Below, piece after piece: positions 1-6,393 of a stretch of 12,908 bases of DNA; the first letter of the stretch is position 1, and each line of letters starts with the position of its first letter. The stretch is from assembly GCA_018817195.1 (NCBI GenBank), contig JAHIUL010000210.1, positions 1-12,908 of the forward strand. The letters run 5' to 3'. A program made the translations under genes and the position numbers. The notes under the pieces were generated by a model. The model was not told the DNA's origin, ran no database searches, and worked only from the letters and a program-made list of their open reading frames with translations. This DNA is from Candidatus Margulisiibacteriota bacterium. GTDB taxonomy: Bacteria; Margulisbacteria; WOR-1; O2-12-FULL-45-9.

Positions 1-135
1 TGAATAGATAACAAACTTGATTAGGTCAGCAGCCTCTTGGACTAAATGGGGACCTTCTACAACAAAGAGGCATTCTTTGCGTCTGGCCCTGCGCTTCTCC
101 AACAAATTCCTGACCAGCTTGATCTTTTCTTTCAT
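1..135 (-). CDS. TrmH/SpoU-family RNA 2'-O-methyltransferase, N-terminal fragment
   Basis: The first 45 residues of a protein that continues past the left edge. It begins [20 protein letters not shown] and then reads [21 protein letters not shown] run of basic residues followed by F-V-V-E-G-x-x-L-V-x-E-A is typical of the small substrate-binding domain in front of the SPOUT methyltransferase domain of TrmH/RlmB-type enzymes, which transfer a methyl group from SAM to a ribose 2'-OH in rRNA or tRNA. The knotted catalytic domain lies outside the window, so the target RNA cannot be named. The ATG shares an ATGA overlap with the folE stop codon and no Shine-Dalgarno sequence is visible, which suggests translational coupling to folE. 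Family assignment is fairly secure from the VEG motif; specificity is unknown. Confidence 0.75.
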   Translation of the reverse strand, partial: MKEKIKLVRNLLEKRRARRKECLFVVEGPHLVQEAADLIKFVIYS

Positions 136-689
136 TTGATTAATGACAGGGCTTCAGCGCGGGTCTTGGCATTTTTCTGGAAAACCCCGCGGACCGCGGA
201 TGTGGTGGTAACTGCCCCTGGTTTTTTCACTCCGCGCATGGACATGCACAAATGCTCTGCTTCAATTACAATCATCACGCCTTGAGGTTTTAAGCGTTTC
301 ATCAAACAATCAGCAATTTGGCTGGTTAATCTTTCCTGCACCTGCGGCCGCTTGGCAAAGGCTTCAATTACCCTGACCAACTTTGATAAACCAGTTACTC
401 TGCCTTTATTAGGAATATAAACAACATGGGCTTTGCCAACAAACGGCACTAAATGATGTTCACACATGGAATAAAAAGGAATATTTTTAACTAAGACCAT
501 TTCTTCATGGTCTTCTTCATGAAAAATGGAAATCTCTTTGCCGGGATCTTTATGCAGTCCGGCAAAAAGTTCAGCATACATCCTGGCCACACGTTTAGGC
601 GTATCTTTGATGCCGGAACGTTTTGGATCCTCCCCTATGGCAATGAGGATTTCTTTAACAGCTTTTTCTATCTTTTTTTGATTAATCAT
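132..689 (-). CDS. folE: GTP cyclohydrolase I (FolE type, zinc-dependent)
   Basis: Converts GTP to 7,8-dihydroneopterin triphosphate, the entry step to tetrahydrofolate, in the cytoplasm. The 185-residue protein matches the core length of bacterial FolE. Zinc ligands are visible as Cys76 and His79 in the [10 protein letters not shown] motif and Cys148 in EHLCMSMRG; His78 corresponds to the catalytic histidine. Other family signatures are [20 protein letters not shown] (residues 100-119) and the C-terminal [13 protein letters not shown] segment. The ATG overlaps the fhs stop by one base (TAATG), with a weak GGA upstream, so it is probably coupled to fhs. Its position after formate-THF ligase places pterin synthesis and one-carbon loading of folate in the same transcript. 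Nothing looks broken. Confidence 0.97.
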   Translation of the reverse strand: MINQKKIEKAVKEILIAIGEDPKRSGIKDTPKRVARMYAELFAGLHKDPGKEISIFHEEDHEEMVLVKNIPFYSMCEHHLVPFVGKAHVVYIPNKGRVTGLSKLVRVIEAFAKRPQVQERLTSQIADCLMKRLKPQGVMIVIEAEHLCMSMRGVKKPGAVTTTSAVRGVFQKNAKTRAEALSLIK

Positions 690-2242
690 TAAAACAATCC
701 TTTTATTTTGCCGTCTTCACTAATATCCATATTTTCCGCAGCTGGATGTTTGGGCAGGCCGGGCATAGTCATAATCGCGCCGGTGTAAGCAACTACAAAA
801 CCCGCGCCTGCTGACGGCTTTAATTCACGCACAGTAATTTTAAAGTTTTTCGGCCGGCCAAAAAGCTTTTTGTTGTCAGACAACGAATACTGCGTCTTGG
901 CAACGCAAACTGGAACATTAGACATGCCGATCTTTTTTAAATGCTCCAGATCCTTGACCGCATCTTCTGTAAAATCAACCCCGTTGGCCCCGTAAATTTT
1001 TGTGGCAATGGTCTCCAGTTTTTCGCGCAAAGAAGCTTTTTCACTGTATAAACATTTAAACTTCGACTTATGTTTGCACATATCCATAACTGCTTTAGCC
1101 AGGTCTTTGCCACCCTTGCCACCTTTGGCCCAAATGTCTGAAATAACTGTTTGCACACCAAGTTTTTCGCAATTCCTCTGGATTTCTTCCAGTTCATGTT
1201 TAGTGTCTTTGGCTTTTTTATTAACAGCAATCACGACCGGCACATGAAATGCCTGGATGTTTTCAACATGCTTGGCCACATTTTCATAGCCATGGCGGTC
1301 AATCGCCTGTTTGGTCACGACTAAAACAACTGCAGCGGGTTTCAACTTACCAACGCGGCATTTGATATTAAAGAACTTTTCTGCGCCAAGGTCGCTGCCA
1401 AAACCAGCTTCTGTTACAACATAATCAGCTAACTTCAAACTTAATTGCGTTGCAACTAAACTATTACAACCATGGGCAATATTGGCAAACGGTCCACCGT
1501 GAATAAAAGCTGGACCATTTTCAAGTGTTTGCACTAAATTAGGCTGCAAGGCATGCCACATCAACAACGTCATAGCACCTTCTGCTTTTAGATCCTTAGC
1601 CCTGACAGGTTTTCCCTTCATATCATAAGCCACAATTATTTGGCCCAATCGTTTTTTCATATCAGTAACGCTCTTTGACAAACACAGGACAGCCATAACT
1701 TCTGATGAAGCTGTGATGTCAAAAACCCCGCGCAGTTGGCGGTCGTTCATGTCCATGACGCGCCTCCAAACAATGCGGTTAGCATCAATCCCCAGTTCAT
1801 TCCCTTGATAAATGTGGTTGTAAACCATGGCAGTTAAAAGATTATGCGCAGAAGTAATCATGTGCATGTCGCCGGTTAAATGGAGATTAATATCATCCAT
1901 AGGAACCACTTGAGAATAACCGCCTCCTGCTGCACCGCCTTTTAAGCCCATGACAGGGCCAAGTGAAGGCTCGCGGATACAAACAATGGCTTTAGGCAAA
2001 GCCTGGGCTAAGCCAATTGTAGTGGTAGTTTTTCCTTCTCCCTGGGAAGTAGGTGTCATGGTCGTAACCAAGATAAGCTTGCCGTCTTTTTTCTTATTCA
2101 GCCTTTTTAAGGCATTTAAACTAACTTTAGCCTTATAACAACCATGCAGTTCAACTTCAGAAACCTTAATTCCGGCTTTCCTAGCGATATCAACCACTAA
2201 CTTCATCTTAGCCTTTTGGGCTATTTCTATGTCAGTAGGCAT
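689..2242 (-). CDS. fhs: Formate--tetrahydrofolate ligase, loop-trimmed form
   Basis: Catalyses ATP-dependent formation of 10-formyl-THF from formate and THF in the cytoplasm. The phosphate-binding loop is [12 protein letters not shown] (residues 64-75), followed by [20 protein letters not shown] (90-109), [15 protein letters not shown] (111-125), [32 protein letters not shown] (248-261), [15 protein letters not shown] and, near the end, PSAGAGFV and [11 protein letters not shown]. At 517 residues it is shorter than the usual roughly 555. From memory of the family consensus, the missing residues fall in surface segments: after ALPK (about 5), after MNDRQLRG where a GLGGxxNGVPRE-like stretch is absent, and after AIDRHG. 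The ATG overlaps the dxs stop by 16 nt and has AGGA 10 nt upstream (2253-2256). The role may be purine and formyl-methionine supply or formate use; no acetogenesis gene is visible here. Confidence 0.95.
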   Translation of the reverse strand: MPTDIEIAQKAKMKLVVDIARKAGIKVSEVELHGCYKAKVSLNALKRLNKKKDGKLILVTTMTPTSQGEGKTTTTIGLAQALPKAIVCIREPSLGPVMGLKGGAAGGGYSQVVPMDDINLHLTGDMHMITSAHNLLTAMVYNHIYQGNELGIDANRIVWRRVMDMNDRQLRGVFDITASSEVMAVLCLSKSVTDMKKRLGQIIVAYDMKGKPVRAKDLKAEGAMTLLMWHALQPNLVQTLENGPAFIHGGPFANIAHGCNSLVATQLSLKLADYVVTEAGFGSDLGAEKFFNIKCRVGKLKPAAVVLVVTKQAIDRHGYENVAKHVENIQAFHVPVVIAVNKKAKDTKHELEEIQRNCEKLGVQTVISDIWAKGGKGGKDLAKAVMDMCKHKSKFKCLYSEKASLREKLETIATKIYGANGVDFTEDAVKDLEHLKKIGMSNVPVCVAKTQYSLSDNKKLFGRPKNFKITVRELKPSAGAGFVVAYTGAIMTMPGLPKHPAAENMDISEDGKIKGLF

Positions 2243-4113
2243 TGCTTTTTTATCCTTTCAGCAGTTAAGCCGTATTTTTCTAACAAATCAACTCTTTTGC
2301 CCTGCTCAATAAACTTGGCCGGCAAACCAAAGCATTTAACTTTTTTCGCAATCCCAGCTTCAGCTAACAGCTCAAGAATAGCTGATCCAAAACCACCGTC
2401 TAAGACTCCTTCTTCAACTGTCACTATTCTATCAGCTGATTTAACAGCTTCAAGTATTAAATCTTTATCCAGAGGCTTTACAAATCGCGCATTGATAACC
2501 GTCGCGGCAACACCATCTTTTTCCAGCATCTTCGCCGCTTCAATGCTTGGGTAGACCATGGAACCGATTGAGATAAGGGTTACTGGGGATTGGGAACTGG
2601 GAATTGGGGATTTAAAGACTATTTCTCCCTTTCCAATTTCCAGTTCCCGATTCCCTTCTTCAAGTTCCACCCCCGGCCCTTTTCCCCTCGGGTACCGCAC
2701 CGCAATCGGTCCATTATGATTAGTAGCCGTATAAAGCATATGCTGAAATTCATTTTCATCTTTTGGAGACATCACAACCATGTTTGGAATTGACCGCAGA
2801 TAAGCCATGTCAAATAAGCCATGATGAGTTGGGCCGTCTTCACCAACTATGCCGGCTCGGTCTAGACAAAAAACAACCGGCAGATTCTGCAGGCAGACAT
2901 CATGGATAATCTGGTCATAAGCCCGCTGTAAAAAAGACGAATAAATTGCTGCCACAGGTTTATAGCCAGAAGCTGCTAATCCAGCGGAAAAAGTTATGGC
3001 ATGTTCTTCTGCAATCCCCACATCAAAAAAACGTTTGGGGAATTTAGCAGCAAATTCTTCCAAACCTGTGCCATCGATCATGGCTGCTGTAACACCAATT
3101 ATTTTATTGTTGTTTTCTGCTAACTTAGCAATTGTTTTGCCAAAAACTGAGGTGTATGTGCCGTTGGTATTCCCATTGAACGGTTCGCCGGTTTTAATAT
3201 CGAACTTCCCAATCCCGTGAAAACGGGTTGGATTCTTTTCTGCTGGAGCGTAACCTTTGCCTTTTTTAGTTATCACATGAATCAGAACCGGCCCCTGGAT
3301 TTCGCGGACATGATGGAGCGTACTCATAATTAATGGAATATTATGGCCATCAATCGGGCCGAAGTATTTAAAACCTAATTCTTCAAAGATTACGTCAACT
3401 TTAAAGCTAACAACAATGTGCTTGGTCCTATCTTTTAATTTTTTGGCAGCCTGAAACAACGGCACGCCTACCAGAGGAATTTTCTTGGTTATTTTTTCAA
3501 TCCGATTTCTCAAATCAACGTATAAATTACTGGTTGCTACCTGAGTTAAATAATTTGACATGGCGCCAACATTGCGGGAGATCGACATTTCGTTATCATT
3601 GAGGATAACAATAAAGTTTTTATCCAAACCATCAACATTATTTACACCTTCAAATGCCAGCCCGCCAGACATTGAGCCGTCGCCGATGACAGCTACAACT
3701 GAATAATCATCGCCGGCTAAATCCCTAGCTTTTACCATTCCCAAACCAGCTGAAATAGAAGTTGAAGCATGACCAACGCCAAAAGCGTCATGCGGACTTT
3801 CAGAACGCTTGGGAAAGCCGGAAATGCCGCCAGCTGTTCTTAATGTCTTAAATTGTTCCAGCCGGCCGGTTAGAATCTTGTGAGCATAAGCTTGATGGCC
3901 AACGTCCCAGATAATCTTGTCTTTAGGGGTTTGAAAACTAGCGTGGAGAGCAACAGCTAATTCAACGGCGCCTAAACTCGGGGCAACATGTCCGCCGGTT
4001 TGTGAGGTGACTTCGATGATCTTGCTTCTTACCTCGCTGGCAATCTGCTCCAGCTGCTTGCCGGTAAGTTCCCGCAGGGTTTCGGGCAATTTAATTTCAT
4101 TTAATAAAGGCAT
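2227..4113 (-). CDS. dxs: 1-deoxy-D-xylulose-5-phosphate synthase
   Basis: First enzyme of the MEP isoprenoid pathway: condenses pyruvate and glyceraldehyde 3-phosphate using thiamine diphosphate and Mg2+. The protein has 628 residues, normal for the family. The TPP-binding domain carries GDGSMSGG (144-151) and LNDNEMSIS (171-179); HDAFGVGHASTS (108-119) and PAEKNPTRFHG are typical of DXS. The pyrimidine-binding domain has DVGIAEEHA with Glu370, the position of the catalytic glutamate in E. coli DXS, then DRAGIVGEDGPTHHG (418-432). The C-terminal transketolase domain has VNARFVKPLD-like NARFVKPLD (541-549). An odd stretch FKSPIPSSQSPV (500-511) is encoded by a heptamer repeat and replaces the normally short link after LEIGKGE. 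The ATG overlaps the upstream stop by 17 nt and lacks a clear Shine-Dalgarno sequence. Confidence 0.98.
   Translation of the reverse strand: MPLLNEIKLPETLRELTGKQLEQIASEVRSKIIEVTSQTGGHVAPSLGAVELAVALHASFQTPKDKIIWDVGHQAYAHKILTGRLEQFKTLRTAGGISGFPKRSESPHDAFGVGHASTSISAGLGMVKARDLAGDDYSVVAVIGDGSMSGGLAFEGVNNVDGLDKNFIVILNDNEMSISRNVGAMSNYLTQVATSNLYVDLRNRIEKITKKIPLVGVPLFQAAKKLKDRTKHIVVSFKVDVIFEELGFKYFGPIDGHNIPLIMSTLHHVREIQGPVLIHVITKKGKGYAPAEKNPTRFHGIGKFDIKTGEPFNGNTNGTYTSVFGKTIAKLAENNNKIIGVTAAMIDGTGLEEFAAKFPKRFFDVGIAEEHAITFSAGLAASGYKPVAAIYSSFLQRAYDQIIHDVCLQNLPVVFCLDRAGIVGEDGPTHHGLFDMAYLRSIPNMVVMSPKDENEFQHMLYTATNHNGPIAVRYPRGKGPGVELEEGNRELEIGKGEIVFKSPIPSSQSPVTLISIGSMVYPSIEAAKMLEKDGVAATVINARFVKPLDKDLILEAVKSADRIVTVEEGVLDGGFGSAILELLAEAGIAKKVKCFGLPAKFIEQGKRVDLLEKYGLTAERIKKQCLLT
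2582..2655. repeat. Heptamer repeat cluster with inverted copy, inside dxs
   Basis: On the minus (coding) strand, 2609 down to 2582 reads as four adjacent heptamers: CCCCAAT, TCCCAGT, TCCCAAT, CCCCAGT (consensus YCCCART). On the plus strand, 2631-2651 holds three degenerate heptamers of the same type in the opposite direction: TTCCAAT, TTCCAGT, TCCCGAT. The two blocks pair as arms 2585-2610 and 2630-2655 with a 19-nt loop: 21 of 26 positions are Watson-Crick and the other five are G-T on the plus strand (C-A mismatches in the dxs mRNA). The right-hand arm also encodes the conserved LEIGKGE segment, so part of the symmetry may be chance. The left arm encodes the non-conserved SPIPSSQSP stretch. 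Confidence 0.65.
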
Positions 4114-4561
4114 ACAAATACATCACCAAAGTAACAACCGTGGCCAGGCTTGCCCCGGCAATAACCTCAATCGGGTCATGGCCCAAAATTTCTTTTAGCT
4201 TTTCAATTTTTATTTTGCCTGTGGCATAAATATCATCAACAACTCGATTGAGAATTTCTGCTTGTTTGCCGGCCGCGCGCCTGACGCCGGTCGCATCGTA
4301 CATAACTATCAGGGCAAAAACAGCGCAGGCTGTAAAAAGGGCCGAATCCCAACCCACGGTCAAACCCACGGACCAAGTCAAAGAGACTACAGCGGCTGAG
4401 TGGGCTGACGGCATGCCGCCTGCTTCAAAAAAATGCCAAAAATTCCAATGGCCTTCCTGGAAGCGGTATATCACCACTTTACTGGACTGGGCCAGGAACC
4501 AGGAAAAAACTACAGCCATTAATGTAAAATTTGCCAGCATAGCGTAAAAAACATCAACCAT
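4097..4561 (-). CDS. Divergent PAP2 family membrane protein (DUF212/YuiD-like)
   Basis: A 154-residue membrane protein of the divergent PAP2 family. Visible motifs are Lys28 (SKVVIY), GGMPSAHSA (48-56) corresponding to the PSGH motif of PAP2 phosphatases, YDATGVRRAAGKQAEILN (88-105) and GHDPIEVIAG (127-136). Hydrophobic segments around residues 8-25, 56-70, 75-90 and 134-152 suggest about four membrane spans. PAP2 proteins remove phosphate from lipid phosphates, but the activity of this divergent branch is not established to my knowledge. Its place between ispD and dxs hints at prenyl phosphate or undecaprenyl pyrophosphate as substrate; that is inference. A strong AAGGAG (4568-4573) lies 6 nt before the ATG, and the start overlaps the ispD stop by 8 nt. 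Confidence 0.92.
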   Translation of the reverse strand: MVDVFYAMLANFTLMAVVFSWFLAQSSKVVIYRFQEGHWNFWHFFEAGGMPSAHSAAVVSLTWSVGLTVGWDSALFTACAVFALIVMYDATGVRRAAGKQAEILNRVVDDIYATGKIKIEKLKEILGHDPIEVIAGASLATVVTLVMYLYAFIK

Positions 4562-5234
4562 TTTGTTCTCCTTCTTTTAGAAATGCCCGGGCAATAAGCA
4601 AATCTTCCGGGGTGGTAATCTTTATATTCCTGTATGAGCCCATTACCATCTTAACCGGAACCCCTAACTTTTCAACCAACATAGCATCGTCCGTCACTTG
4701 ACACCTTGTCGCTCCGTCACTATAAGCCTGCAAAATAATATCCTTTTTAAAAACCTGCGGCGTCTGCGCCGCCCACAACTTTTGCCTATCCAACGTACCC
4801 GCAACCCGCGAACCCGACAACTCGCCAACCTCTTTAATCGTATCTTTCACCGGCACCCCGACAACAACTGCTCCAGCTTTTTCTGTCTCTCTAACAGAAT
4901 TCTCAATAATCTCAAGCGTCACAAAAGGCCGGGCTCCGTCATGAATCACAACAATTTCAACTTCTTTTGCTAAAACTTTTAGGCCATTACTAACAGAATC
5001 CTGTCGCTCTTTGCCGCCAGCCACAACCTGCTCTAACTTTTCAAACTTAAACTTTTTCGCGCGTTCAACATCTTCTTGATTAACAACCAAAATAATTGAA
5101 TCAATTAATTTACAATTATCAAAAACTGACAGAGTCCTTTCTAATATTGACTTCCCCGCAAGCTCAATAAATTGTTTGGGCTGCCCCATCCTCTTGCCAA
5201 AACCCGCGGCTGTTATTATCGCAACTGTTTTCAT
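4554..5234 (-). CDS. ispD: 2-C-methyl-D-erythritol 4-phosphate cytidylyltransferase
   Basis: Third step of the MEP pathway: transfers CMP from CTP to methylerythritol 4-phosphate. The 226-residue protein is normal length with a Rossmann-like nucleotidyltransferase fold. The nucleotide loop is AAGFGKRMGQPKQF (9-22) with Arg15 and Lys20; further signatures are GGKERQDSV (73-81), IHDGARPFV (97-105), VPVKDTIKEV (127-136), RQKLWAAQTPQVF (150-162), VTDDAMLVE (180-188) and NIKITTPEDL (203-212), with Lys205 at the position expected for substrate contact. It is not fused to ispF. The ATG forms an ATGA overlap with the stop of the M24 peptidase gene and has only a weak ribosome-binding site, so coupling is likely. 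With dxs two genes downstream it makes this a partial MEP operon. Confidence 0.97.
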   Translation of the reverse strand: MKTVAIITAAGFGKRMGQPKQFIELAGKSILERTLSVFDNCKLIDSIILVVNQEDVERAKKFKFEKLEQVVAGGKERQDSVSNGLKVLAKEVEIVVIHDGARPFVTLEIIENSVRETEKAGAVVVGVPVKDTIKEVGELSGSRVAGTLDRQKLWAAQTPQVFKKDIILQAYSDGATRCQVTDDAMLVEKLGVPVKMVMGSYRNIKITTPEDLLIARAFLKEGEQNG

Positions 5235-5866
5235 CTGGTTAAAACCCTGCAGCCTGTTTTCGTTACTATTACCATGTCTTCAATTCTCACTCCGCCAAAA
5301 CCCTTTATATAAATGCCAGGCTCAATACAAATAATAGTCCCAAGCCTCAGCCTTCGCCTATTTTTTCTAGAAATTTTAGGGGGTTGATGAACCTTTCGTC
5401 CCACCCCATGGCCAGTTGAATGAACAAAAAACTTGCCTAAGCCTTTCTCTTCAATGTATCCCCTGGCTGCCTGATCAACCTCTGAGCACCGCCTTCCCGC
5501 CCTTACCGCCTTCAAAGCCTTTGCCTGTGCCTTTTGCACTATTTGATATATCTTTTTCTGTCGGGCTGTTGGCTTGCCAATAACATAAGTCCTCGTCATG
5601 TCCGACCTATATCCATTATACAATGCCCCAAAATCGATAACAACCAATTCACCCTGTTTAATTATCTTGTTTGTAGCAAAACCATGGGGCAAAGCTGATC
5701 TCTTGCCTGAAGCAACAATAACGCGGAAAGCCGGCCTGGCGCCAAACTTTTTTAGGAGGGCTTTGATGTGAGAGGCTACTTCCGTTTCCCTTTGCCCAGG
5801 TTTAACTTTAAGCAAATTAAAGACACGTTTAGCTATCGAAATTGCCTTGCGCTGAGAGATGTTCAC
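5231..5866 (-). CDS. M24-family metallopeptidase, Xaa-Pro aminopeptidase-like, catalytic domain only
   Basis: A pita-bread-fold metallopeptidase that probably releases an N-terminal residue before proline in the cytoplasm. All five metal ligands expected for M24 are present: Asp78 (VVIDFGALY), Asp89 (SDMTRT), His153 (HSTGHGVG), Glu182 (CIEPGIY) and Glu196 (GVRIEDM); His61 in ALPHG is also typical. The sequence resembles PepP/PepQ-like proteins rather than methionine aminopeptidase, yet at 211 residues it lacks the N-terminal creatinase domain of the usual 350-residue protein. The GTG start shares a GTGA overlap with the aroQ stop; there is no room for an N-terminal domain because aroQ is intact upstream. 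aroQ followed by such a peptidase is a common bacterial gene order (yqhS-yqhT in Bacillus). A type of methionine aminopeptidase cannot be fully excluded. Confidence 0.9.
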   Translation of the reverse strand: MNISQRKAISIAKRVFNLLKVKPGQRETEVASHIKALLKKFGARPAFRVIVASGKRSALPHGFATNKIIKQGELVVIDFGALYNGYRSDMTRTYVIGKPTARQKKIYQIVQKAQAKALKAVRAGRRCSEVDQAARGYIEEKGLGKFFVHSTGHGVGRKVHQPPKISRKNRRRLRLGTIICIEPGIYIKGFGGVRIEDMVIVTKTGCRVLTR

Positions 5867-6303
5867 TTTTTGAGCATATCTATGGCAGCGATCAAGCCAA
5901 GCAAATAACTGTTAATGCCAAAACCTGATATCTGGCCAACTGCGACCGGAGCGACAAAAGATTTATGCCTGAACTCTTCGCGGGAATAAATATTAGAAAG
6001 GTGGACTTCGATCGTAGGCACGCCAACTGCCGCAACTGCGTCACGGATAGCCACGCTGGTGTGGGTATAAGCGCCCGGGTTAATAATAATTGCCTGGAAT
6101 TTTTTCTTAGCCTTGCCGATTTTTTCCACAATATCGCCTTCACTATCAAGCTGGACAATTTCAATCTCAACTCCTTCTTTTTTTGCCACAGCTTCCAAGG
6201 CCTGGTTGATCTGATCCAAAGTAAACTTGCCGTAAATTGAGATTTCCCTATCGCCAAGCAGCGCTAAATTTGGCCCGTGGATAACTAAAATGTTGTTTGC
6301 CAT
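5863..6303 (-). CDS. aroQ: 3-dehydroquinate dehydratase, type II
   Basis: Dehydrates 3-dehydroquinate to 3-dehydroshikimate in the shikimate pathway, through an enolate mechanism; members are usually dodecamers. The protein is 146 residues when started at 6303. Key residues match the family with the same numbering as the mycobacterial enzyme: Asn12 (HGPNLALLG), Arg19, Tyr24 (ISIYG), Asn75 (NPGAYTHTS), His81, Glu99 and His101 (EVHLSN), and Arg112 (EEFRHKS). A longer reading frame reaches a GTG at 6342, but that codon lies on the predicted -10 region, whereas the ATG at 6303 has AGGGGG 6 nt upstream, so 6303 is chosen. It is the first gene of the left operon. Confidence 0.97.
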   Translation of the reverse strand: MANNILVIHGPNLALLGDREISIYGKFTLDQINQALEAVAKKEGVEIEIVQLDSEGDIVEKIGKAKKKFQAIIINPGAYTHTSVAIRDAVAAVGVPTIEVHLSNIYSREEFRHKSFVAPVAVGQISGFGINSYLLGLIAAIDMLKK

Positions 6304-6309
6304 TATTTT

Positions 6310-6315
6310 CCCCCT
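6310..6315 (-). promoter_or_regulatory. Ribosome binding site of aroQ
   Basis: AGGGGG on the minus strand, 6 nt before the ATG at 6303. It decides the aroQ start against the GTG at 6342. Confidence 0.8.
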
Positions 6316-6332
6316 GGTTATTAGTAAATTTG

Positions 6333-6362
6333 ATTCTACCACATCAGCAAAGGCCTTATCAA
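6333..6362 (-). promoter_or_regulatory. Promoter of the aroQ operon (extended -10)
   Basis: Minus strand: -35 TTGATA (6357-6362, five of six to TTGACA), an 18-nt spacer, and -10 TAGAAT (6333-6338) preceded by TGG, which gives an extended -10. Transcription would start near 6326, leaving a leader of about 23 nt containing the aroQ ribosome-binding site. The -35 overlaps the -35 of the divergent PBP promoter. The palindrome AAGGCCTT (6350-6357) lies in the spacer and could be an operator, though it may be chance. Confidence 0.65.
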
Positions 6363-6384
6363 CAAAATCAAAAGATGATATAAT
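6356..6384 (+). promoter_or_regulatory. Promoter of the PBP gene, predicted nearly leaderless
   Basis: Plus strand: -35 TTATCA (6356-6361, four of six), a 17-nt spacer and a perfect TATAAT (6379-6384) preceded by TGA, making an extended -10. The expected transcription start is about 6391, only about 3 nt before the ATG at 6394. The AGGGG at 6387-6391 would therefore be mostly upstream of the transcript and is also too near the ATG to be a good ribosome-binding site. Confidence 0.7.
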
Positions 6385-6393
6385 CTAGGGGAA

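Noticed and set aside
5892..6257. A 121-residue minus-strand frame inside aroQ
   Set aside because: It is the same strand in another frame of aroQ, with no recognisable motif, while the aroQ frame contains all catalytic residues.
6304..6342. An N-terminal extension of aroQ starting with GTG at 6342
   Set aside because: The GTG overlaps the predicted -10 region, and the extension has no similarity to the family start [12 protein letters not shown], which has its own ribosome-binding site.
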